Assembly (NCBI GenBank): GCA_964485695.1
Contig: CAZAKZ010000201.1
Span: forward strand, 1 to 8,586
DNA from: CAZAKZ01 sp964485695
Lineage (GTDB): Bacteria; Planctomycetota; JAFGQW01
Reading direction: 5' to 3'
DNA length: 8,586 bases
This document shows positions 1 to 6,225 of the stretch, piece after piece. Position numbers and translations under genes: made by a program. Each line of letters opens with the position of its first letter. Position 1 is the first letter of the stretch. Under the pieces are notes generated by a model. That model was not told the origin of the DNA. It did not search any database and was given only the letters and a program-made list of their open reading frames with translations.

Positions 1-52
1 TTACCGGACCGATTCGCGGTTGGATATCCTGGAGGGGGTTTTTACGAGAGAA

Positions 53-829
53 TCAGTGTTGTTGTCGTGCCGCCATTCTCAATTGCCGGGCCGCGTCCTT
101 CAGCGCTTCATTGGCCCTGTCCACGGCATCCAGGCGCTTGCGGTGCTGGCCACGGATCATGGGCAGGCGTTTCAATCGCTCCCGGCCGGCAGCGATCTTC
201 TCTCCGATTTCCAGCTTTGCTATTTGCAGACGATCCAGTTCGGCCTGCGCCTTCTTGAGCGCGAGCTTGTTCTCTTCCCATCGGGGGTTTGGCTTCCGGA
301 TTTCCTCGTCCTTCAGGAGCGGCCGCGTCTTCTTCAACTCCGCCTTGCGCTTCTCGTAGATCTCGGTCTTCCGGACCGCGACCGGGTGGTCCGACCCGTG
401 CGTTTCAAGTAGGGCGTCTATCTCTTTTCTGAGTCGCAGGATGCTGTCGTAGATCGCCTCGTATTCCGGATTCTTGGTCCTTTCTCTCTTGACGATCTCC
501 CGGCCCATGAGGGAGAGGCTGAGCTCGAGGTTCTGGATCCGGCCCTCCAGGCGGCGGATCTTATCGGCGATTTCATCCTGCTTTTTCCTCGCTGCTTGGA
601 GCTCCGCTTCGAGGGGGCTCCCGTCCATACCCATGAGGTATTCAAAGTGCTCCTCCTCGAACGCCTGGAGCCGATCCTGGGCCTCGTCATAATTGACCGA
701 TGCCCGCTTCTCGTCCTCGATGGCCCTTTCCAGGTCCAGGCGGACCTCCTGGTGGCGACATCCAGGCCCGACCACCAATGCGATAAGGACGTAACCCCAT
801 GCGAATAAACATATTCCAGTGTACTTCAT
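53..829 (-). CDS. Predicted coiled-coil lipoprotein resembling the periplasmic helical hairpin of Wzz/GumC proteins
   Basis: The 258-residue product begins with a short N-terminus, a hydrophobic stretch (about residues 6-22) and Cys24 preceded by GPG, so it reads as a lipoprotein signal with an imperfect lipobox. The start at 829 is chosen because GGAGG lies about 8 nt upstream and the signal begins there; the frame stays open upstream to 1192 but without signal-like or family-like sequence. The rest is almost wholly charged alpha-helix with heptad-like spacing and no second membrane segment. Residues about 120-165 (NP, then a leucine-spaced helix, then SDHPV) and 181-225 (NP, a long helix, then RLP) follow the pattern of the coiled-coil region of polysaccharide co-polymerases of the Wzz/GumC type. 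Those proteins normally carry two transmembrane helices, absent here. A role in envelope or polysaccharide assembly is inference. It could equally be an unrelated coiled-coil envelope lipoprotein. Confidence 0.75.
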   Translation of the reverse strand: MKYTGICLFAWGYVLIALVVGPGCRHQEVRLDLERAIEDEKRASVNYDEAQDRLQAFEEEHFEYLMGMDGSPLEAELQAARKKQDEIADKIRRLEGRIQNLELSLSLMGREIVKRERTKNPEYEAIYDSILRLRKEIDALLETHGSDHPVAVRKTEIYEKRKAELKKTRPLLKDEEIRKPNPRWEENKLALKKAQAELDRLQIAKLEIGEKIAAGRERLKRLPMIRGQHRKRLDAVDRANEALKDAARQLRMAARQQH

Positions 830-879
830 GCGTTTGCCTCCAGCCAGGCTCCCGTGAATTGCCCTCCCGGAACTTGGCC

Positions 880-907
880 ATTTTAACAACTTTGTCGTGC
901 AAAGTAA
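880..907 (-). promoter_or_regulatory. Candidate promoter of the coiled-coil lipoprotein gene
   Basis: Reading the minus strand, a good -10 (TAAAAT, 880-885) lies 50 nt upstream of the chosen start. A weak -35 (TTACTT, 902-907) sits 16 nt further upstream. The -10 is one mismatch from consensus and stands in a locally A+T-rich patch of otherwise G+C-rich DNA. The -35 is poor, so activation or a different sigma factor is possible. Confidence 0.4.
889..905. repeat. Perfect 6-bp inverted repeat within the promoter spacer (possible operator)
   Basis: ACTTTG and CAAAGT form a perfect inverted repeat around a 5-nt centre (TCGTG). It fills the spacer and overlaps the proposed -35 of the lipoprotein promoter, the usual place for a repressor site. 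The geometry is seen directly; regulator binding is inference. Confidence 0.35.
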
Positions 908-1185
908 GTGAAAACAGCCCTCGCACGATTTCCCGGGTGGCGCCTTGCGGAATCCGCGTCCTTGGCGATGAAACCGGGCTTCGCCGCATTGAGCTCCACA
1001 ACGAAGAGCATTGGCCCGCTGATTTGACTGGAATTGAGGGGAGCCCTGGGATCGAGGGTAAGGGCCACCGCCCAGATCCGGACGGGGTGTAAGGAAATTC
1101 ATTCCAAAACGGCAGATTGTTTGGAGTAAGTGAATGGGCGACCAACGTGGATTTCGGTCATCTGAGTGAACCCGGAAGGAAGCGC
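908..1185. other. Intergenic stretch without a convincing gene
   Basis: Together with its flanks this separates the divergent lipoprotein and toxin-antitoxin transcription units. Short open frames cross it on both strands, but none has a good ribosome binding site plus a recognisable or compositionally protein-like product. The only repeat noted is a 10-bp direct repeat, AGTAAGTGAA, at 903-912 and 1125-1134, which may be chance. It could be the remnant of an older gene or insertion. Confidence 0.5.
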
Positions 1186-1224
1186 TTGACATGCCGGCGA
1201 GCGCGTTATAACATACGTAATATG
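1186..1224 (+). promoter_or_regulatory. Promoter and possible operator of the toxin-antitoxin operon
   Basis: A perfect -35 (TTGACA, 1186-1191) is followed by two candidate -10 elements: TATAAC at 1207-1212 (15-nt spacer) or TAACAT at 1209-1214 (17-nt spacer). Just downstream lies the inverted repeat CATA-CGTAA-TATG (1212-1224), overlapping the -10 or start site. Toxin-antitoxin operons are usually autoregulated by antitoxin binding to such palindromes, so this is the likely operator, though that binding is inferred. The antitoxin start codon is 27 nt further on. Confidence 0.6.
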
Positions 1225-1251
1225 CCGAAATGAGACGAGAAAGGGGTGAAC

Positions 1252-1476
1252 ATGGTCAAACTCACGATTCGAAGAGTTGGGAACTCATTGGGCCTGACCC
1301 TTCCTGCCGAAACCGCCAAGGCCCTTCGTGTGAAGGAAGGAGATGTCCTCTATCTCACCGAGACCCCCGAGGGGTATCAGTTGGTGGCGCACGATCCCGA
1401 ATTCGAAAAGACAATGAAGGCCGCTGAAGGATTCATGAAGCGCTACCGGAACGCGCTGCGGGAACTGGCGAAATGA
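1252..1476 (+). CDS. AbrB/MazE/SpoVT-family antitoxin paired with a Doc toxin
   Basis: This 74-residue protein has an N-terminal swapped-hairpin AbrB-type DNA-binding domain (residues about 3-45: a beta strand with RRVGNS, then LTLPAE, KEGD and a closing strand). A charged C-terminal helix (about 50-74) would be the part that wraps and neutralises the toxin. It is expected to bind the toxin in the cytoplasm and repress its own operon at the palindrome upstream. I chose the ATG at 1252 because the purine-rich AAAGGGG lies about 5 nt before it. A GTG two codons earlier (1246) is in frame but would sit inside that ribosome binding site. The stop overlaps the toxin start (ATGA), implying translational coupling. 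The family call is firm; the toxin-binding role of the C-terminal helix is inferred. Confidence 0.88.
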   Translation: MVKLTIRRVGNSLGLTLPAETAKALRVKEGDVLYLTETPEGYQLVAHDPEFEKTMKAAEGFMKRYRNALRELAK

Positions 1477-1880
1477 GCCAACCCTTCTGGCTCTCGAAAG
1501 TGGCCGTTCTGGCCATTCACGGCAGACTCTTGGCCGAGCATGGGGGCGCCTCGGGGATACGGGATGAGAGCCTTCTGGAGTCTGCCCTGGCCGCCCCGGT
1601 CAACCACTTCGAGTATGACAAGGCCGACGTTTTTGTCCTGGCCGCAACCTATGCCCACGCTCTGACAAGCAACCATCCATTCGTTGACGGGAACAAACGA
1701 ACGGCGTTTGCGGCAGCGGGCATTTTTCTGGAATTGAACGGCTATCGCTTGACGGCTTCGGAGGCGGACGCGGTTCTGGCGGTACTGGCTCTCTCCAAAG
1801 GTGAAATGAATGCGGTAGAATTCGGTAATTGGCTCAGGATCTCTTCCGTCGAGTTGAGTGAGATTGATGAAGAAGATTGA
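1473..1880 (+). CDS. doc: Doc-type (death-on-curing, Fic-fold) toxin
   Basis: The 135-residue length fits the compact Doc family. The signature is HPFVDGNKR at residues 68-76, holding the catalytic His68, the acidic Asp72 and Asn74-Lys75-Arg76. In Fic AMP-transferases the motif ends GNGR. Lys in place of the second Gly is the Doc feature, and P1 Doc is a kinase that inactivates elongation factor EF-Tu by phosphorylating a threonine. The same activity is likely here but inferred from family. N-terminal IHGRLLAEHGG and GIRDESLLESAL are also typical Doc sequence. No catalytic residue appears lost, so the toxin looks intact. It follows its antitoxin with a 4-bp overlap in the usual antitoxin-first order. 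Codon use looks more A+T-rich than in the genes after it, suggesting separate acquisition. DinB follows 28 bp later, so readthrough is possible. Confidence 0.92.
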   Translation: MSQPFWLSKVAVLAIHGRLLAEHGGASGIRDESLLESALAAPVNHFEYDKADVFVLAATYAHALTSNHPFVDGNKRTAFAAAGIFLELNGYRLTASEADAVLAVLALSKGEMNAVEFGNWLRISSVELSEIDEED

Positions 1881-1908
1881 GGAGGGAGATCAATAAGAGG
1901 CGACTCGC

Positions 1909-2418
1909 ATGAAACGACCCGCCCCATCCGAGCACGACCCCTACTTCAAGATCTACATCGATCTTATCCCCGGCGCCGACCTGATCGGCCTCCTGGAATC
2001 GGTGCACGAGGAGACGCAGTCCCTCCTCGCCGGCATCTCCGAGGAGAAGGCCGGGCACCGCTACGCCCCGGACAAGTGGTCGATCAAGGAGGTCCTCGCC
2101 CACCTCGTGGACTGCGAGCGGGTCTTTGCGTACCGCGCCCTGACCTTTGCCCGCGGCGACCGCACCGAGCTGCCCGGCTTCGACCACGACGACTATGTTC
2201 GCGCTTCGGCCGCGGACGCGCGAACCCTGGTCGACCTCGCCGCTGAATACGGTGCGGTACGAAAGTCGACCCTGATACTTTTCCGGAGCTTCGACGAGGA
2301 CGCTCTGGACCGCCGGGGCATCGCCAACCAGAATCCGATCACGGTGCGGGCCCTGGGATTCGTGGCCGTGGGCCACGAGCTCCACCACCGGAACGTGATC
2401 CAGGAGCGCTACCTCTGA
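1909..2418 (+). CDS. DinB-superfamily (DinB_2/YfiT-like) putative metal-dependent protein
   Basis: The 169-residue product has the four-helix-bundle pattern of the DinB/YfiT superfamily: PDKWSIKEVLAHLVDCER at about 54-71, then YRALTFARGD, and a C-terminal helix with GHELHHRNVIQERY at 155-168. The three family metal-ligand histidines are present as His65, His156 and His160, so a divalent metal site should be intact. Family members include thiol S-transferases (bacillithiol or mycothiol dependent) and many uncharacterised hydrolase-like proteins; substrate cannot be told from sequence. It is cytoplasmic, with no signal peptide. AAGAGG lies 8 nt before the ATG. It sits 28 bp after the toxin gene and 85 bp before the protease signal start; a functional link to either is not evident. 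This is not the unrelated DinB DNA polymerase IV. Confidence 0.88.
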   Translation: MKRPAPSEHDPYFKIYIDLIPGADLIGLLESVHEETQSLLAGISEEKAGHRYAPDKWSIKEVLAHLVDCERVFAYRALTFARGDRTELPGFDHDDYVRASAADARTLVDLAAEYGAVRKSTLILFRSFDEDALDRRGIANQNPITVRALGFVAVGHELHHRNVIQERYL

Positions 2419-2503
2419 TCGCTTTCATTTCCGCGGGGATCGTCTTAGAAATGAGTACCCCGATTCATTGATTCCGCTCACTCCACCCCTGGAGGACAAG
2501 AAG

Positions 2504-5500
2504 ATGAAAAGAGCTGCCGCCGCCCTGTTCCTGCTGATCCTGACGGCTTCGATGCCGTGCCTCGCCCAGACCGAAACTCGACTCCTCCGGTTCCCGACCG
2601 TCCACGGGGATCAGATCGTGTTCTCGTACGCCGGGGACCTCTACACGGTCACCTCGGGGGGCGGCGTGGCGCGGAAGATGACCAGCCACCCCGGGTACGA
2701 GATGTTCCCGCGGTTCTCTCCCGACGGCAAGGCCATCGCCTTCACCGGTCAGTACGACGGCAACACCGAGGTCTACCTCATGCCCTCAGCCGGCGGCGTC
2801 CCCCGCCGCCTCACTTTCACGGCAACCCTCGGGCGCGACGACGTGGCCGACCGCATGGGCCCGAACAACATCGTGATGGCCTGGAAGCACGGCAAGCCGG
2901 AGATCGCGTTCCGGACCCGCATGCGGTCCTTCAACAGCTTCAACGGTTCCCTCTTTCTCGTGTCCGCCGAAGGGGGGCTGCCCGAGCAGATTCCGGTGCC
3001 GCGGGGCGGCTTCTGCTCCTTCTCCCCGGATGACGGGAAGATGGCCTACAACCGGATCTTTCGCGAGTTTCGCACCTGGAAGAAGTACCGCGGGGGCATG
3101 GCGGACGACGTGTGGATCTTCGACTTCACAACCGGGAAGATCGAGAACATCACTTCCAATCCGGCCCAGGATATCATTCCGATGTGGAGCGGGAACCGGG
3201 TCTATTTCCTGTCCGACCGCGGCGGCGCAAAGCGCATGAATCTCTTTGTCCACGACCTCGACTCCAGGGAGACGCGGCAGCTCACTCGATATACCGATTT
3301 CGACATCAAGTTCCCCTCCATCGGGCCGAAGGCCGTGGTCTACGAGTACGGAGGCGCCATCCACCGGTTCGACCTGGCCACTGATAAGGCCGAGAAGGTG
3401 AGTATCACCATCGCCGACGACCGCTTGACCGCCCGCGAAGGCCTGGTCAACGTGGCCAAGAAGGTGTCCGGTGTGGATATTTCTCCCGACGGGAAGCGGG
3501 CCCTCTTCGGCGCCCGGGGCGAGATCTTCACGGTTCCGGCCAAGCACGGCCCGACCCGCGTACTGGCAGCCACCTCGGGCATACACGAGCGGGACGCCGC
3601 GTGGTCCCCCGACGGAAAGCGGATCGCCTTCATCTCCGACGCCTCCAGGGAGGACGAGATTTACATCGTGGCCCAGGACGGGAGCGACACGGCAGTCCGC
3701 GTCACCCGCGGCGCCGAGACCTACAAGTTCCGCATCGTCTGGTCTCCCGATTCGAAGAAGCTGCTCTGGAGCGACCGCAGGATGCGGCTCCGCTACGTGG
3801 ACGTGGAGACCAAGGCCATCCACGAGGCGGGAAAGGCCACGAGGTGGGAGATCCGGCAATACGCCTGGTCGCCGGACAGCAAGTGGATCGCCTACGCCCG
3901 GCAAGAAGAGGACACCCACTCCAGGATCTACCTCTTCTCCCTGGAGACGGGCAAGACCCATGCCGTGACCGAGGGCTGGTACGCCTCCTCCGGGCCCGCG
4001 TTCAGCTCCGACGGCAAGTTCCTCCTCTTCGTTTCCAGCCGGGATTTCAAGCCCATCTACAGCCGGACGGAGTGGAATCACGCCTACCAGGACATGGCCC
4101 GGATCTACCTGGTGGCCCTGTCCAGGGACGTCGAGTCTCCGCTCAGGCCCAGGAGCGACGAGGTGGAGATCGAGGCGAAGGAGGAAAAGGGCAAGGATAA
4201 GGACGAGAAGAAGGACAAGAAAAAAGAAAAGAAAAAGGCCGTCGAGGTCAAGGTCGACCTGGAGGGCTTGCAGGACCGCATCGTCGCCCTGCCCGTCGAG
4301 GTCTCGAGCTACGGCCGGGTCGCCGCAGTGGGTGAGCGGGTCTACTACATCCGCAAGGGCGCCGGGGACAAGAAGAGCCTCCTCCTCCTGTATGACCTCG
4401 AGAAGCGGAAGGAGACGACTCTCGGCCAGTTCAATGCGTTCGTCGTGTCGGCCGATCACAAGAAGATGCTGGTGACGAAGAAGGACACTTACGCCATCAT
4501 CGACCTGCCCAAGGCCAAGATCGAGGTCAAGGACAAGCTGGACCTGTCCGGTCTGGAGGTCCGCCTCGATCGCCGGGCCGAGTGGTCCCAGATCTTCAAC
4601 GAGTGCTGGCGGCAGATGCGGGAGTTCTTCTATGCCCCCGGCATGCACGGCGTCGACTGGAAGGCCATGCGGGAACGGTACGGGCCGCTTGTCGCTCACG
4701 TCAACCACCGCAATGACCTGACCTACATCATCGGCGAGATGATCGGGGAGCTCAACGTGGGCCACGCCTACGTCGGCGGCGGCGACCGGCCGGAGGTGAA
4801 GCGCATCCAGACCGGACTCCTCGGTGCCGAGGTCGAACGGGACTCCGCCTCGGGCTATTACCGCATCAAGAAGATCCTCCGGGGCCAGAACTGGGACAAG
4901 GCGCTTCGATCCCCCCTCACCGAGATGGGCGTGGGGGCAGGCGAGGGGGACTACGTTCTGGAGGTGAACGGCCGGTCCACCAGCGCCATGACCAACATCT
5001 ATGAGGCCCTCGTCAACACGGCCGGTAAGCAGGTGAAGCTGCGCATCGGCTCCGAGCCGAAAACGGCGGGGAGCCGCGTCGTGACGGTGGTGCCCATCGC
5101 GGACGAGGCCAAGCTCTACTACTACAACTGGGTCGAGGGGAACATCGAGAAGGTCTCCGAGGCCACGGGTGGACGGGTCGGATACCTCCACGTGCCGGAC
5201 ATGGGCCGCGACGGCCTGAACGAATTCGTGAAGCACTTCTATCCCCAGCTCCGGAAGGAGGCTCTCATCGTCGACGTCCGGGGCAACGGCGGCGGCAATG
5301 TGTCGCCCATGATCATCGAGCGGCTGCGCCGGAAGGCGGTGTTTTTCGACCTGGCCCGGAACACGGCCCCTGGAACGGATCCGAAACAGGTTTTCCTGGG
5401 CCCTCTGGTATGCCTCATGGACGAGTTCTCCGCCTCCGACGGCGACATCTTCCCCTACCGGTTCAAGCACCACAAGCTGGGCACCCTCATCGGCAAGCGG

Positions 5501-5776
5501 AGCTGGGGCGGCGTGGTGGGCATCCGGGGCTCCCTCCCCCTGGTGGACGGCGGCATCCTCTACAAGCCGGAGTACGCCAACTACGACCTGGAGGGCAAGT
5601 CGTGGCCCATCGAGGGCTACGGCGTCGACCCGGACATCGTCATGGACAACGATCCTGCGAAAGAGTTCGCTGGCATCGACGAGCAGCTCCGCAAGGGGAT
5701 CGAGGTTGCGCTAGAGGCGTTGAAGACCCGGGGCAGGAAAATCGCTCCCCCGCCGGCATTCCCGGAGAAGAAGTAG
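2504..5776 (+). CDS. Secreted tricorn-like S41 family serine protease
   Basis: The 1090-residue product starts with a signal peptide (residues 1-21, cleavage expected after CLA), so it acts outside the cytoplasm. The ATG at 2504 is preferred over one 12 codons earlier because GGAGG lies 8 nt upstream and the signal begins there. Domains follow the tricorn order: two beta-propellers (about 25-320 and 320-610) with PD40-type repeats such as WSPDGK and FSSDGK; a lysine/glutamate-rich linker (about 555-580) inside the second; a helical C1 domain (about 690-765); a PDZ domain (about 770-860); and an S41 core (about 880-1070). Matching Thermoplasma tricorn, nucleophile Ser978 and Asp979 lie in SASDGD, oxyanion Gly931 in GNGGGN, His754 in GHAYV and Glu1037 in EGYGVDPD. 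Tricorn Ser745, just before the His, is Gly753 here. The family degrades oligopeptides; substrates here are unknown. Confidence 0.93.
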   Translation: MKRAAAALFLLILTASMPCLAQTETRLLRFPTVHGDQIVFSYAGDLYTVTSGGGVARKMTSHPGYEMFPRFSPDGKAIAFTGQYDGNTEVYLMPSAGGVPRRLTFTATLGRDDVADRMGPNNIVMAWKHGKPEIAFRTRMRSFNSFNGSLFLVSAEGGLPEQIPVPRGGFCSFSPDDGKMAYNRIFREFRTWKKYRGGMADDVWIFDFTTGKIENITSNPAQDIIPMWSGNRVYFLSDRGGAKRMNLFVHDLDSRETRQLTRYTDFDIKFPSIGPKAVVYEYGGAIHRFDLATDKAEKVSITIADDRLTAREGLVNVAKKVSGVDISPDGKRALFGARGEIFTVPAKHGPTRVLAATSGIHERDAAWSPDGKRIAFISDASREDEIYIVAQDGSDTAVRVTRGAETYKFRIVWSPDSKKLLWSDRRMRLRYVDVETKAIHEAGKATRWEIRQYAWSPDSKWIAYARQEEDTHSRIYLFSLETGKTHAVTEGWYASSGPAFSSDGKFLLFVSSRDFKPIYSRTEWNHAYQDMARIYLVALSRDVESPLRPRSDEVEIEAKEEKGKDKDEKKDKKKEKKKAVEVKVDLEGLQDRIVALPVEVSSYGRVAAVGERVYYIRKGAGDKKSLLLLYDLEKRKETTLGQFNAFVVSADHKKMLVTKKDTYAIIDLPKAKIEVKDKLDLSGLEVRLDRRAEWSQIFNECWRQMREFFYAPGMHGVDWKAMRERYGPLVAHVNHRNDLTYIIGEMIGELNVGHAYVGGGDRPEVKRIQTGLLGAEVERDSASGYYRIKKILRGQNWDKALRSPLTEMGVGAGEGDYVLEVNGRSTSAMTNIYEALVNTAGKQVKLRIGSEPKTAGSRVVTVVPIADEAKLYYYNWVEGNIEKVSEATGGRVGYLHVPDMGRDGLNEFVKHFYPQLRKEALIVDVRGNGGGNVSPMIIERLRRKAVFFDLARNTAPGTDPKQVFLGPLVCLMDEFSASDGDIFPYRFKHHKLGTLIGKRSWGGVVGIRGSLPLVDGGILYKPEYANYDLEGKSWPIEGYGVDPDIVMDNDPAKEFAGIDEQLRKGIEVALEALKTRGRKIAPPPAFPEKK

Positions 5777-5791
5777 AGAAGTAGTACGGAG

Positions 5792-6169
5792 TCAGACGCT
5801 CTCGACGGTCAGGCCGTGCGTGATCATCTTACGCACTGGACTCTTCTCGGCGATCTGCTGGAGTCGCTGGCGCTGATCGCTGTCCAGGTCGCCGCGTAAC
5901 CGGATCAACGTGCTGACCCGGTCGCCGCTCATGCGCACGTCCACCTCCACGCCCCTGAGGGGCCACGCCTTTCGTTCGGCGTACTTGAGCACGGCCACGG
6001 CCATGCCCGAGCCCAGGGAGCCGAGGAGCATCTCTTCCGGCGCGGGCCCCCTGTCGGTGCCGCCGGCCACTTCCGGCACGTCGGCGTCGAAGGTCAGGCC
6101 CCGGATCCGGATCACCTGGTGGAATCCACCCGCTGTTCGCACGTTCACGAGGATGGGTTCACCGCTCAT
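5792..6169 (-). CDS. OsmC-family fold protein lacking both catalytic cysteines
   Basis: The 125-residue protein has the OsmC/Ohr layout: an N-terminal beta region (about 5-30), GGTDRGPAPEEMLLGSLGS leading into the central helix (about 36-66), a strand VEVDVRMS and the C-terminal helix with AEKSPVRKMITHG (107-119). Active OsmC/Ohr peroxidases use a peroxidatic Cys in the LLGSLGSC-type motif and a resolving Cys in a CPV motif. Here these positions are Gly55 and Ser110, and the whole protein contains no cysteine. A thiol-peroxidase role is therefore not possible by the known mechanism; a ligand-binding or other role is inference. The ATG at 6169 has GAGG about 7 nt upstream. It lies 56 bp downstream of pyrB on the same strand and its stop is 15 bp from the convergent protease stop, leaving no room for a separate terminator. 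Confidence 0.85.
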   Translation of the reverse strand: MSGEPILVNVRTAGGFHQVIRIRGLTFDADVPEVAGGTDRGPAPEEMLLGSLGSGMAVAVLKYAERKAWPLRGVEVDVRMSGDRVSTLIRLRGDLDSDQRQRLQQIAEKSPVRKMITHGLTVESV

Positions 6170-6204
6170 TTGTTGGCCTCATACGGTGTTCATAGCGCGA
6201 AGAC

Positions 6205-6221
6205 CAGGAAACTCGTTCCTG
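6205..6221 (-). repeat. Small perfect hairpin between pyrB and the OsmC-like gene
   Basis: CAGGAA and TTCCTG are perfect 6-bp complementary arms around a 5-nt loop, beginning 5 bp beyond the pyrB stop. No run of T follows on the minus strand, so it is not a standard intrinsic terminator. It may be a processing or mRNA-stability stem that partly uncouples the two genes, or may be chance. Confidence 0.3.
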
Positions 6222-6225
6222 TCGA

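Noticed and set aside
830..1192. N-terminal extension of the coiled-coil lipoprotein frame to 1192
   Set aside because: The extension is not protein-like, crosses the candidate promoter, and would bury the signal peptide and its ribosome binding site in the middle of the protein.
1909..2418. Reading the DinB-like gene as DNA polymerase IV
   Set aside because: Length and the His65/His156/His160 pattern match the unrelated DinB/YfiT four-helix family, not a Y-family polymerase.
1252..2418. A three-gene defence operon formed by antitoxin, Doc and the DinB-like protein
   Set aside because: The 28-bp spacing allows co-transcription, but the third gene has its own ribosome binding site, different base composition and no family link to toxin-antitoxin function.
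2434..2466. CGGGG/CCCCG pair between the DinB-like gene and the protease as a terminator
   Set aside because: Only 5 bp with a loop of about 20 nt and no T-run; too weak to call.
2786..5473. Very long open frame (895 codons) antisense to the protease gene
   Set aside because: It is a codon-position shadow of a G+C-rich gene: its product is a monotonous Val/Leu/Asp/His/Gly-rich sequence without domains, and the sense strand encodes an unmistakable full-length protease.
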